A stretch of DNA of 64,000 nucleotides from Termitomyces sp. T153 (taxonomy: Eukaryota > Basidiomycota > Agaricomycetes > Agaricales > Lyophyllaceae): the NCBI GenBank assembly GCA_018296165.2, contig JACKQL020000009.1:62001-126000 (forward strand), read 5' to 3'. Made by a program: the position numbers and the translations under genes. Position 1 is the stretch's first letter, and the number at the start of each line of letters is the position of its first letter. Below the pieces are notes generated by a model. It did no database searches and was not told the DNA's origin. It saw nothing but the letters and a program-made list of their open reading frames with translations. This document shows, in pieces, positions 22,130 through 33,473 of the stretch.

Positions 22130-23098
22130 TGTCACAACCCATCTCCAGACCTCTGGACCTTCCCCCCATGCACTCCAAACACCCCAACTACCTGCCAACA
22201 CCCCCTCAACTCACCCCAACTCATGGCACCCACTCCAGCTTTACTCCAATGCTTACCCAGCAAACCCCAATGGCCTCCTGGTAAGCCCCACCACTCCCCC
22301 CTTCTCTTCCAAGCTCCCAGATGTCTCCAACACTTTCCAGGAACTCTGGCACACACTGCTGATCCACACCAATGTGTCACCATGGCCCATCCAATCAGAA
22401 CCAACACCCATCAGACCCACATGGCCACACTAACCCCACCATCAGACCTGCAGCCCATGGAGGAGCCCCAGTAGTTAGTATATAAGCTGTAGAGTAATAT
22501 CTGCTACAGTAGTCTTGATATTACCTACCTACATCTGTGTTTAATATGTTTTCCAGTCTCATCTCTGTATCTATCTCTATTTCTAGTCTTGTGTCTTGTT
22601 CAATCTATTTTGTTCTTGTCTCTGTCTCATCTCAACTCCATCTTGCCTTGTCTGCTCTGTTTCCTTTCATGTGTGCCTGAATTCCTTTCAACTCTGACTC
22701 TGTTACAATCTCTGTTTATATATTTACAACTTATACATTCCTAACTAACTCTGGACCTTGCCCTACACTCAGCCCCAGAACCCATCAACACCAATTGATC
22801 CCTCATCAATCTCCAGTCCTGCTCCCATCACTTGCATGACCTCTGCTTGCCCCACACCCTCAATACTCACCTCTGGAGTTGTGCCTGACACACCCCCAAG
22901 CCCAACCTGCCTTGTACCTTGTCTTAGACTTCCCTGGACCACCCCAGACTTGTTTGGACCACTCCCCTTAGCCTATCCCCACAAGTATCTGAAGTCTGGA
23001 CCTCCCTGGAATGCTAGGTTATAAGTGCAGGACATTGTGTCTGCCTAGTAAGGACTCACCCAGTTAAGCTGAGCTCCTGTGGTCAGTGGAACCTGACA
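22130..23098 (+). mobile_element. solo LTR of family L1k, 969 bp, TSD GTAAC
   Basis: It starts TGTCACAACCC and ends GGAACCTGACA, flanked by identical GTAAC at 22125-22129 and 23099-23103. TATATAA lies at 22479-22485. Unlike the copies at 944 and 11806 it is CpG-poor, so it is an older insertion of the same family. No internal sequence remains. Confidence 0.92.
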
Positions 23099-23103
23099 GT
23101 AAC

Positions 23104-23760
23104 AATATCATAACAATGGAACAGAAGGTAATGTCTGTGATTGTGGCTCCTTTTTCCATAGCACTGGCTCACTTTGTGCACAGATCAGCAATGTGGGTAG
23201 GAAAATCTGCACCATTGGTGAATCTTGTTGAGCACAGCACATTTTCTGCTCCCATCACAACAAGTTCTGAAACCACCCCATAAGCTTTTGTGAGTGATTC
23301 CCATGCTTTTGTGGCTGACCCATCCATTTTGATTTCCAAGCTGACAGGATTTTTACAACTGTAAACAATTAGCTCCAGTGTCCAAGCATCACATAGATCC
23401 CACCAGCTGCCAATGGGGTATAGGAGGACCATGGAGTAGGCTCAGGATTTTTTCAGGCTTATCCTTGGTTTTTACAACAGGCTTTTGTTTCCCCTCCTTG
23501 TTTGTGGTCATAGTAAGCAGCAGAGAAGTAGTAACAGTGGTGCTTTTTGGTTTAGGAATAGTTCCATCAAGGTATTCTTTTGCACTGCATGCATGGGCTG
23601 ATATCAGTATGCAGCTTTTGAAGTGGACAAAGTTCATTCTGTTGAACTGTTGATCCTTGGGAAAAGTGGGTGGTCCACTAGTGGGTGTAGTGTTGGTCTG
23701 CTAGTGGGTGTAGTGTTTGACATAGTTTGTTTTTATGGAAGTATTGGCAGTGGCAGTGGG
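23104..23760 (-). pseudogene. copia-type gag (UBN2-like) fragment
   Basis: Two overlapping minus-strand frames, 23389-23637 and 23169-23432, read in order. The first has an N-terminal KEGKQKPVVK linker. The second has DLCDAWTLELIVYSCKNPV, AWESLTKAYGVVSEL and ADFPTHIADLCTK. This pattern is that of the gag-like domain of Ty1/copia retroelements of agaricomycetes. No copia RT or integrase is seen nearby. It ends on the left at the solo LTR. Confidence 0.6.
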
Positions 23761-24250
23761 TTAAAGGAAAAAAATTGAGTTGTCAGGTATGTTACAACAG
23801 GGCCTAGGGAAAACAGCTAATTGGGCCCAATAACCTGTAGTGCAAAGCAGTAATCAGACCTCAGAAGTTGCAATGTCAATGGTGAGACAACTGAGTATAT
23901 TTTTACCTGTAGTGCAAAGCAGTAATTAGACTACAGGTGACAGTAAGTATTTTGTATATAAAGGTAGGTAAACATTGACATACCCTCAGGAGTTGCAATG
24001 TCAATGGTGAGACAACTGAGGGAAGATAGATTTGCATATCTGAATATTTATAGGTGAAGAATAAGGTTTCAAACAAAGTATAGTAAATATGGTGAGTGGG
24101 AATTTGATAGTGGCATAATATATGGTAAGTACAAAAAAGAGAAAAGATTGAATAAAATAAAGCAAGACACAATGTTGTACCTCAACACTCATCACTACTC
24201 CTCAGTGGGGTAACCACCAGAGAGGAGTCATGACAATCTCCCATGGTCAT
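23761..24250. repeat. short direct repeats, no gene
   Basis: GTTGCAATGTCAATGGTGAG occurs at about 23866 and 23992, each followed by ACAACTGAG. CTGTAGTGCAAAGCAGTAAT occurs at about 23836 and 23908. The two pairs are interleaved, with spacings of about 126 and 72 bp. The DNA is AT-rich and CpG-free. It may be the decayed LTR end of TE-D or of the copia element, but I cannot set borders. Confidence 0.5.
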
Positions 24251-24579
24251 TAGAAAGGATCTCAGACCTTCCACTCATAGCACTATAAATGCATACAAGG
24301 GGAATTTCCCCTTGCTCACCATCACTACTATGTCCTCCAGCTCTACCTTTTGGTACAACCAGATAGAGGACACTTGACTGCCCTCAGCTGTAATGGCTGC
24401 CTGATTGCCTACAGTCAGTCACATGGGAGTAGCTGCTGGCAGCCATCCTGGCATCACACCACTTCTTTCTCCATGCCATGGTGTGATGTGGCAAGATCCA
24501 ATGTTTCCTGTGGAGCACTCCACAGGGCTCCATTGAATCCTGGTTCAGACCTAGGCCCAAACACTTACATAAAGAAGGT

Positions 24580-25430
24580 ATGTTGGCAGCACCAATGAAC
24601 TTTAATCAAGCCTATCAATACCAGATTGAAAATGCAGAAGAAAAGATTAGCTTACTAGACACTTATTTGCACTGCTACTGTCCTGGGGATGCCATCTGCA
24701 ATAAGTTGGAAAAATTGCTGGAGACACTTCAGCCTTATCCAGGTGATCCTGTCAATGCAGTTCAGTATCAAGGGCATAGATTCACAGCTGGCACAGTGCC
24801 TCATGATGAGATCTTGATCCACAATAAGGTATTTGATACATTGAAGTGTTGTCAAGATCTTGAGCCAAAAAAATACATTTTGCTGTCAGTGATTGGTATG
24901 CTAATATTCAATGTGAGATCATGGGGGCCTCATACAACTAGAGGTCCTATTATCAGACTTACTTGGTTGTAGATGCCTACACATGGAATGCAAAATGACT
25001 GTTAGAAATAGGCACCCCATATCCATAGGACAAAAAAATCAGATACATTAGTACCATCATTTTGAAGTGATGTGTGATGGACTGACCTGTCAGGTATATG
25101 ATTGACACCTGGGATTCCACACCCAGATAGACACCCATCAATTAAAAAACAAACACTTTAATATTGTGGGATGGTATAGCAAGCAAGTAAGCTGATCATT
25201 CCAAAAACTTGTGCATGAAGCTTACACTCTCCCCTATAACTCACACTACAATGTTGCATGCCTGTTCAAGGATATATCCTGCCACCTGAGTTAGCCGATA
25301 GCTCCTATCAGTTGGATTTATTGAAGACATGGGCATCAGCATTTGGTAAACTCTGATTAGAAGTAGAGGATGGTAGTCTAAGCATACTTGAGCTATATGA
25401 GCAACAGATTCCAGCAGGGACTTACCCCTC
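24580..25430 (+). pseudogene. TE-D gag-like region
   Basis: A 130-residue frame (24580-24972) begins FNQAYQYQIENAEEKISLL and is followed by broken frames up to the protease. Position before the protease is the main reason to call it gag. I recognise no capsid motif or zinc knuckle. Confidence 0.4.
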
Positions 25431-25439
25431 CATTCAGCA

Positions 25440-25870
25440 AAACACTACCTTTGCAAAAGATCCATCCTGGCTTGTTGCTAAGCCCTCAGTAGTTGTCATA
25501 CAGATCAACTGCCATCCTGCTCAAGCCTTAATTGACTCTGGCTTGCTAAGAGATTTTATGTCAAGTACCCTAGCTCAATAGTTAAACATAAAGAAGAGGG
25601 AACTTACCTCCCCCATACTCATACAGCTTGCCATCCAGGGATCCCAATCTCACATCAATCTTGGTGCCACTGCCAAATTCCAGTATCAATCCATATCTGA
25701 ACAATGCTACTTTGATGTCATAAATCTCTCCAGCTATGACCTGATCCTTGGGACTCCTTTCACATATAAACACTGTATTACTTTTGGCATCAATCCTTCT
25801 CATGTGGTGGTGGGTCTGCAATTTCCCTACCACTTCAGGGTACCAGGGTGACACAGCTTGCATCACAATC
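25440..25870 (+). pseudogene. TE-D aspartic protease
   Basis: The plus-strand reading contains INCHPAQALIDSGLLRDFMS (catalytic Asp in DSG) and, about 60 residues later, YDLILGTPFTYKH, matching the ILG motif and the flap-to-C-terminal part of retropepsins. A stop after the Ala-Gln of the first segment shows decay. Confidence 0.65.
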
Positions 25871-25959
25871 TATGGAATTATATGAAGAGAATCTAGAGTC
25901 TCTATGTGACAACTTACATCAATATGTTGAACCAATATTTGCAAGTCATCAACTATGAG

Positions 25960-27290
25960 ATCAATTTAATTGATCCTAATAGGATCTATTCATGGTGACT
26001 CTCAATGTCCAGAAGTCATGCAAATGCAATGGGCCAAAAAACAAGATGCCTACATAAGAAGTGGTTGGTGGAAGATCACCAGCAGTAGAAATACTGTACT
26101 TCTGATGTTGATCCCCAAACCAGAATAAGCAGGTCAACCTCCTCAACTCAGAACAGTCTTTGATTTGAGAGCCTGTAATGTGAATACTGTTAAACAATCC
26201 TCACCACTGCTGGATATTGATGGGACCTTGTGCTGTGTTGCAAAAGGTTGTTATAGGTCCTTGCTTGATAGGAAAGATGGGAAAGATGCTTATGAACAAA
26301 TTTACATCATCCCAGTATATATAGAGCATATGGCTGTAAACACTCCTAATGAGAATATAAACAGTCATGTTGTACAGCAAGGAGATTGTATTGCACCAGC
26401 TACTTACCAAGCCCTAATGAATCACATATTCTCAGCATACACATACATTGCTTGTTTTATGAATGTCTATCTGGATGCTATAGTAATATATTCTGATACT
26501 CTGGAAGATCATGTTAAACATGTTAAATTAGAAAGTGATGCTTTAAAATGTAAAACCTTTACCTCAGTAAAGATGAATTCAAATTCCTATGCCAAGAAAT
26601 GAAGGTACTTGGGTGCACTGTTGATAACAATGGAATCCATATGGACCCAGACAAGGTTGATGCACTGGCCAGATGGAAAACTCCAACAAACTGGGAACCT
26701 ACTCAGGGGTTTTCTTGGTGCAGCTAGATACTTGGCAGATGATATTGACCAAATCTGTATATCTATGAGGATTCTCCATGAGCTAACTGGAGATATGGTA
26801 CCTTTTAGATGGGAATATACTCACCAGCATGCCTTTGAGGATATCAAGAGGCTGGCAGTTAAATGTGTAATCACCATTGGAGGCCTTTGGACTATAGCAA
26901 AAATGCCTCTTCAGTTGATGTAGTCTTGGATGGCTGTGGAACTGGTATTGCTGGATTAATCAAGGAAATGACTGGAGAAAGGCACACATAGCTGCATTCT
27001 ACTCAGCTAAACTAAATTCTGCCCAACAGAACTATCCTGTACACAAAAATTGAGATATTAGCAGGGATTAAGACTATGATGAGATATAGAGACATACTGC
27101 AAGGTACCAAATCTGCTTGGTCCATAGACCATAAAGGGTTGGTTCATTTATTCAAATAGAAGAGCCTCTCTGGTTGCCAGGCATGCTGGCAAGAAAAAAT
27201 TTCAGAATTCAAGTTTGATGTGGTATACATACCTGGTGCTGAAAACATTCTATCTGATGTGTAATCACAGCCCTACTCTTACAATGAGCC
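25960..27290 (+). pseudogene. TE-D reverse transcriptase and RNase H
   Basis: RT frame 26165-26602 shows DAYEQIYIIPVY, NSHVVQQGDCIAPATYQALM and VYLDAIVIYSDTLEDHVKHV. The YLDD motif has become YLDA, so the second catalytic Asp is gone. The thumb follows at 26609-26923 (GIHMDPDKVDALARWKTP-like residues in a shifted frame, then GFLGAARYLADDI). RNase H remnants follow to about 27270 (DGCGTGIAGLI, then VVYIPGAENILSDV). Confidence 0.75.
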
Positions 27291-27997
27291 AGGGACCTAC
27301 TATGATGTCATTGATAATGACTTGCTAGGTACACACCTCATATCCATGCCAGTACTTGTTGGAATGGAGGGCAAGGGTGCAAATCTTTTGGTCAAAATTC
27401 CAACTGCAGAGGTAAGTGAGCTAGACAATGGAGGTAATAATATAAGCAAGCCCAATTACCTACTAGATCAGGCACAGAAGTTGTCAATGTCCAAAGGTGG
27501 TGTGAAGCCCAGGAGAGGTTATAGACAGAAAATAATACCAGCAGCAGAAACTAGGTGCTCTAAAAAAGAATTTGCAACCAGAACAGCTAACCATTTTGTG
27601 ATGAAAGGACCTCAGTGACAAAAGGAGGATGAGGATGAGATACAAACTCACCATCCAAATCCCAGCACATAAGCACAATGACAACCTGGAACAGGAATGA
27701 GAAAAAACATTATCATAACATTCTACTGAATTGCAATGGTTCATCAACCTTAAAACCAGTTTTACTAGCTGAAATGATGGCTAGAGGGTGTGAACCAATT
27801 GATCTGCTGGAAAGCATTTGTAGGAAGTATGAGAATGACCCTATACTAGCCTCTATTGTAGAAAACCCATGTGAATATCAAAACTTTGAGTATTCTGAGA
27901 ATAAATTGTTCTAGAAGGAAAAAAGGTATTGTGCATACCAGCCACCACTGTAGTAGGGAGAAGTATGTGAGAAGTTGTTATATCTGAAGCACACTCC
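27291..27997 (+). pseudogene. TE-D linker between RNase H and integrase
   Basis: Plus-strand frames 27322-27618 and 27678-27914 are Lys/Asn-rich and match no domain I know. They lie where these elements carry a spacer between RNase H and the integrase zinc finger. Confidence 0.4.
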
Positions 27998-29300
27998 ATG
28001 TTAGCACATCTAGGGGCTAGGAAAATGCTGACTTACCTAAGAAATCAAGTTTGGTGGAAGCAGATGAGCAGTGATGTACATGCATTCTACAAATCTTGCA
28101 TGATTTGTGCTAGAAGTAAACTACCCAATCAGAAGAAACATGTTACTTTGAACCCTCTGACCATTCCAACCCAGCCCTGGAAAGTCATAGGAATAGACTT
28201 TGTAGGGCTGCTCTCAAAATCAAAAGATTGTAATGCCACCTATAACTCTTTAGCAGTGATCATAGATCATTTAGTAGGAATTGTTTGATGAGTACCCTGC
28301 CAAACTGATGATACTGCCCAAAAATGTGGCTGAATTAATATTTGCTGAAATTTACAAATTACATGGACTGTCCAAAGCAATATTTAGTGATTGTGATTCA
28401 TACTTCACCAGTATATCCTGGTCTCACTTACATGAATTGATTGGCACCCAGTTAGAAATGTTGAGCTTGTATCATCCTGAAACTGATATCACTACTGAAC
28501 ATGCAAACAGAACTATTACCCAAATGATATGTCAATGTGTACATCCAACTCAAACAAACTGGGTCTCAATATTACTGGCTATTGAGTTTGCAATGAACAT
28601 GGCTAGGTCAGAGAGCACAGGATACTCACCATTTTTCCTTAATATGGGAGATTACCATGCACTATGGTCTGGAACTCTGCAAGTAAAATGGAGTACCCAG
28701 GTATACAGGTGTTTGTTCAATGCTTGATAATGGCAGCACATGACTGCATACTTGCAGCACATATCAAACAAACCAGGAATGCAAATTGTAAGAAGACCAA
28801 CATACCATTCAAGAAAGGAGAATTCATATACATGTCTACAAAAAACATGATGTTTCCAAAGGGACTTGCAGGTAAGCTTATATCTAAATTTGTGGGTCCT
28901 TATTTACTTCTAGAGGACTTTGGTAATTATTCATTTCATATTGAATTACCCTCACATATGCATCAGCAGGAAATCCATGATGTGTTTCACTCATCACTCC
29001 TAAGAATACATTGCCCTAATGATGATAGATGGTTTCCTGGTCATCTGTGATCCCAGATTGTATCAGAGACCAAACTAGAACACAAAGTTGAGTGGGCCAC
29101 CAATAAGATCATAAGCCATGCAAGGGCAAAAGCAGATACAATATTTGAAGTGCTATGGCAAGCTGGTGACAAGACCTGGCTCCCCTACAATCAGGTTAAG
29201 GAATTAGATTTGATATCCCCCTATCTCAGTGCTCAGGGTGTTGAAGTTATCTCTGATCTACCCAGTGGTACTAGCACTCCTCCTTCCAATGACCCACAGG
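27998..29300 (+). pseudogene. TE-D integrase and chromo-like C-terminus
   Basis: The zinc-finger region reads HLGARKMLTYLRNQVWWKQM then FYKSCMICARSK (HHCC). The core begins PWKVIGIDFVGLL (first Asp), then DCDSYFTSISW (second Asp), with the HPETDITTEHANRTI segment holding the third acid. The frame jumps between 28288 and 28281 and again near 28700. The C-terminal part (ISKFVGPYLLLEDFG, QQEIHDVFHSSLLRIH) and a WATNKIISHARAKADTIFEV segment at 29090-29200 make a chromo-like module. Confidence 0.75.
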
Positions 29301-29607
29301 TATTCTTGGGGTCCATCCCCTTACAATCTATATATATATGGATACCTCCCATTGACTTGAAGACTATTGCCCACTGTTTTGTGGACTTACCAGGTCAACC
29401 AACCATTTACCTCCAACTATGCTACAAAATACATTCTCTGACCAACCTATGTCTCTCCACCCTAAAGACTGCTACAAACCCCATCCTTGCCTCACAACTC
29501 ACCCCTATAGCCTTGTCCAACTTACTTCAGTTGATCCCAACCTTGTTGTGCACCCTGCTCAGTTGCTGGGATATGTCAATTATGATTCTAAATTTGCCAC
29601 TTCAATG

Positions 29608-30117
29608 TCATGGCAAACACTGTTGAGCCTAGTGGATATGAAGAGTTTGCTACCACCTTGAACTGTACTAAGGGCAACAACCCTTGTAAGTTCATTCTGT
29701 GCAATCCAGAGACCAAGCTCTACAACTACAACAGTTTTCCCATCCCTCACTCTGTCTTGACTTTCCCCATAATTGACCATTAATCAACAATTGTTATTCA
29801 GAGCTATGTGCCTTCAGCATCATTGAACCAGATGGCAAGGTCAACCAGGAGGCCTGGGTAAGTATGAAGAATGCTCTGTTGCACCCTCACCATGAGACCA
29901 TTTGCAATCAGGCTTGATCTGACTCCCATTGCACCAAGAAGGAACTTGAAAAGCATTGTCTGGAGGATGCAAACCCTGATGGGTTTAAACTCCCTTTTTC
30001 TGCCCTCATTCCAGCAAAAAGAAGCCATAAGGACCATGCAACTTCCAGATCTAGTGATGGCAACCACAAGATGCCTGTTGACAAATTCATTGAAAAGACT
30101 ACCCTCACTGAATGAAC
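29608..30117 (+). pseudogene. unidentified coding-like remnant
   Basis: Two plus-strand readings join across a frame change near 29790. The first holds PSGYEEFATTLNCTKGNNP and NPETKLYNYNSFPIP. The second holds EPDGKVNQEAWVSMKNALL and EDANPDGFKLPFSALIPAK, with one internal stop. The composition looks like real protein, but I do not recognise a family. It may be a second ORF carried by TE-D or a captured host fragment. Confidence 0.35.
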
Positions 30118-30754
30118 CAATCCCTCCTTTATGCTCAACAATCTTCACTTTATTGTTCCAACTCTTTGTCTCTGTGACTACTTGCGATCCAACTCGCCTT
30201 ATTCTGATCATACAATCCTTGATAAAATCATTGAAGTTCGACACTCCCAATTCACATTCCTTTTCCTTCATTCAATATATCTGCTCAACACTCATTTCTG
30301 TTCATTAAGGTATCCCTTGCTCCATTCTCAATACCTGGAGGGCATATGTGATGACAGCAACTAGTCTTCACTCACTATTACTGACTTTGATTGCCTTATG
30401 ATATTATCTTACTTTTCACAGCTACTTGGCCATTCTCATAACCGGACAAGTATATAAGAAGACATACACTATGTAGTTCGATAGACTTTTCTTATAATAG
30501 GACTTACACTAGTTCTCTCATCATTGGATTAAGTCTCTCTCTTGTGATGACACCATAACATCATGCTGTTGCTACAGTGAATGAGAATATTCATGATTTC
30601 GAAAAAATATTGAAACACTATGGGCACGATGGTACTCCTCAGATGCGTTTGATAAAATGATCCCACCAATGAGAGAGACCGGAATTCGCCGAACACAGTT
30701 TTTTTGATTCAAAATTTCTGTCCAAAAAGTGCATTCCATCTTATCTCTGATTGC
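30118..30754. other. border between repeat cluster and genic DNA; possible LTR-like end
   Basis: CpG sites reappear from about 30180. TGTGATGACAGCAAC near 30347 and TTGTGATGACACCATAAC near 30539 form a direct repeat flanking a TATATAA box at about 30452, which would suit a short LTR, but I cannot fix ends or a target duplication. The last 190 bases are the DPH2 upstream region. Confidence 0.35.
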
Positions 30755-32827
30755 ATGGCTGCAGAGCACTCTGCATTTGCCGCGTCAGGAGAGGATGCAA
30801 TAAACCGTACTCTTGATGTCCATGCAGATAACACCGCAGACGAACTTTCGCCATCTGAATTTGAGGAATTCTATGAAATCTCGCGAACGGCAAAGGAGAT
30901 TGTAAAAGGTGACTACAGACGAGTATGTGTGGCACATAAATTGCGATGTATGAGTGCTCAATCTTGGTTTTCAGATTGCATTACAGTTTCCCGATGAGAT
31001 CCTACATGTTTCTGTCCCAATCTATCGGCGTCTCAAATCAAACATTGGAGAAGGCAGAGAACTTTATGTCCTTGCAGACACCTCCTATGGCAGGCAGGCA
31101 CTAGTAATCAATGTGCCACTTCTGTGATTCTTATCGACAGTAGTTGCTGCGTTGACGAGGTAGCCGCTCAGCACGTTGATGCTGATGTCATTGTGCATTA
31201 TGGGCATGCTTGTATGACACGGTGAGTGGCGTCAATACGAATACATGATATCTCTTCATCTCGTCTAGAACATCTCGCCTACCAGTAATCTACGTATTTG
31301 GACATAAGCCTTGCGACGTCTCGACCTGTATTGCAAGCATTACGACGTTCTTCCAGGAGTATCTCTCGGCTGCGAACGGAGAGGACGGGACAAAGAAACC
31401 AGACGTGATCCTTCTGAAGTATGATGTAGGGTATACGTACATAGCAGGTAGCTCCGCGCAAGTTATCAGTGGGTGACATGCTGACACTCACCTAAGACAC
31501 CTTACATTCTAGGATAGAGGAAACCTTCAGCACCTTCGGTATCAAGACGTTGTACCAAAGAACACCAACAAAGACCGTTCCAGTAAATACCAACATAAAC
31601 ATTTCACTGCAGCCGCAGAACTCGCAACATCATGATGCCCACTCCGTAACGTCTGTACAAACCTCTGAGTCTTCAGCCGAGCTATCAAATCCTGCGCTTC
31701 TGTACATTGGTGGCGAGAACCTCACCTTGATCAACCTTCTGATGACCCATGGCCTCTCTGACGTACGTTTTGAATGAAAGTCTCTACAATTCGAGAGCTT
31801 CCCATTCTTTGACACAGGTCTTCTCCTACGATCCATCGACAAATATCGCAGGCCTAGCTTCTGGGCTTTCTAATCGCCTTCTGATGAGGCGTTATGCCGC
31901 TGTGCAGCACGCTCGCGACGCTGATGTTTTTGGAATTCTCGTGGGCACGCTCGGAGTCTGTACGTCGCAGTATTGTTACCAATCAATCAGTCTTATGTTC
32001 AGGATCCGTGGTTAGCTTCTTATCTTCCTCTCATTCGTCATATTCGTGCTCTTTTAACGCGACACAGAAAAAAAAGCTACACCATCAGCGTGGGAAAGCT
32101 TAATCCTTCCAAACTCGCGAATTTTCTTGAGATTGAGTGCTTCGTAATCGTTGCATGTCCCGAGAATAGCGTGATAGAGGCCAAGGTTTGAGTACGACCC
32201 CGTGGCCTGATTGACATCTCATCTTTCTGTAGGAATTTCTCCGACCAATCATTACGCCTTTCGAGCTTGAAGTGGCACTTCAATCGACGCCAAAATGGAC
32301 AGGACATTACGTGCTAAATTTTGAAACCTTGCTCGCAGAAGTGCCGGAAGGCATGGAAATCGATAAAATTAACTCCTCAGAAAACGGCGTGGAAGAGGAA
32401 TGCGAGGGTGATGACCAAGATACTGATCGACCACTCTTTTCGCTCGTCACGGGCACATATCGACAAGCTAAACGTTACGGTACGGAAGGTGCGCGTTTTT
32501 TACGTCTGCTTTGTCTTATCATCTCATTTTTTCGCTTCCATTAGAGAAACCGCAGCTCAACGGTGTTTCTGGTCCTGATTCTGCAGTTGTACTGCGAAAC
32601 CAAGACAGCGCAGTGGCTAAGGTGTCTGATAGCGCCGCCGGTGAGTGTCTTGCTGAAATAGAACAATTCAAGTGACTGATGTATTGCTGCCATCAGCGAT
32701 GTTCTTGGGCACCAGGACCTACCAAGGGCTGGAAACACGAATTGGTGAGGACGCGCCAAGTGTACTGGAGCAAGGACGGAGTGGAATTGCGAGGGGCTAT
32801 CGCGATGTCGACCACAAGGACGAGTAG
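30755..32827 (+). CDS. DPH2: 2-(3-amino-3-carboxypropyl)histidine synthase subunit 2 (diphthamide biosynthesis)
   Basis: Dph2 partners the Dph1 iron-sulfur enzyme in the first step of diphthamide formation on elongation factor 2 in the cytosol. About 528 residues in ten exons: 30755-30922, 30975-31093, 31141-31221, 31269-31430, 31513-31762, 31818 to about 31965, 32003-32185, 32233-32479, 32545-32640, 32697-32827. Family landmarks are [20 protein letters not shown], the cysteine region [12 protein letters not shown] followed by [30 protein letters not shown], and the C-terminal QGLETRIG and GRSGIARGY. The length is normal. The start at 30755 was chosen because it begins the conserved-length N-terminus; an in-frame ATG lies 17 codons upstream. 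Intron 2 appears to use a GC donor (CAG|GCAGGC). The donor of intron 6 is uncertain. It is the first intact host gene beside the repeat cluster. Confidence 0.92.
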
Positions 32828-33473
32828 ATTGAGTGTTCGGAGTCTGACCAGATTTAATAGTTGTTAGCCATGCTGATGATTTCACTTACAAAGAAATGTC
32901 TACATAAGTATGTATGTCTGTTCAATCTCCGAGTGTCGCCTATTAGCTACTACATCGAGCCACCCGTGACGGTCATAATGATTCGAGATCTTTGTGGACA
33001 TATGTCATCCCTCCGCTGATATATAGGCACCGTCGCCGGCAAGCTTCTAAAAGCGAAACTATAACATATGGGACGAAGAGCACGTCGGAGTTAAACAATT
33101 GCGGTCACCATGAGATTGATGTTCACACCCATCCGCCTCAGCATATACAGCTTTACATCCAATTTTAGTAACCACGGGCCATCTAAGCTCTCAAGTCAAT
33201 GCGCTGCCACTGGCAACGGGATTACGTTACTTGCTACATGTGAGCACTTTGATTATTCGTGCCCATGCTGTGACCTACAAAAGCCACTGTCCCTTGTATT
33301 CGATGCAGGCTGGTTTGATTTTCACAGACGATCTACTAGCCTAGATATAAGCTCGCTCCCAGAGGTCCGCACCAAAGCTTTCAGTCTCATACTACGGCGA
33401 GCAAGCGCTCGAGGTTATATCACAGTATCACTGGCATCCCAGAGCTCTTGGCTTATTATCAACACTGCTGGAC
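32828..33473. other. intergenic, no supported gene
   Basis: The frame 33110-33526 opens with ATG but matches no family and overlaps the start of the next gene in another frame. I see nothing else beyond possible promoter sequence for the following gene. Confidence 0.5.

Larger units (their letters stand above)
24251..29600 (+). mobile_element. TE-D, decayed plus-strand Ty3/gypsy element with C-terminal chromo-like domain
   Basis: The order is gag-like sequence (24580-24972, start uncertain), protease (about 25440-25870), RT (25960-26920), RNase H (26920-27290), integrase (27998-29040) and a chromo-like module (29050-29300). Its proteins differ from TE-A, TE-B and TE-C. I could not find LTRs with certainty. 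Stops are frequent and CpG is nearly absent. Confidence 0.7.

Noticed and set aside
22064..22474. 136-codon plus-strand frame
   Set aside because: It crosses the border of the solo LTR at 22130 and is Pro/Thr-rich LTR sequence.
29804..30271. 155-codon minus-strand frame
   Set aside because: It is antisense to the better-supported plus-strand coding-like remnant and shows no family features.
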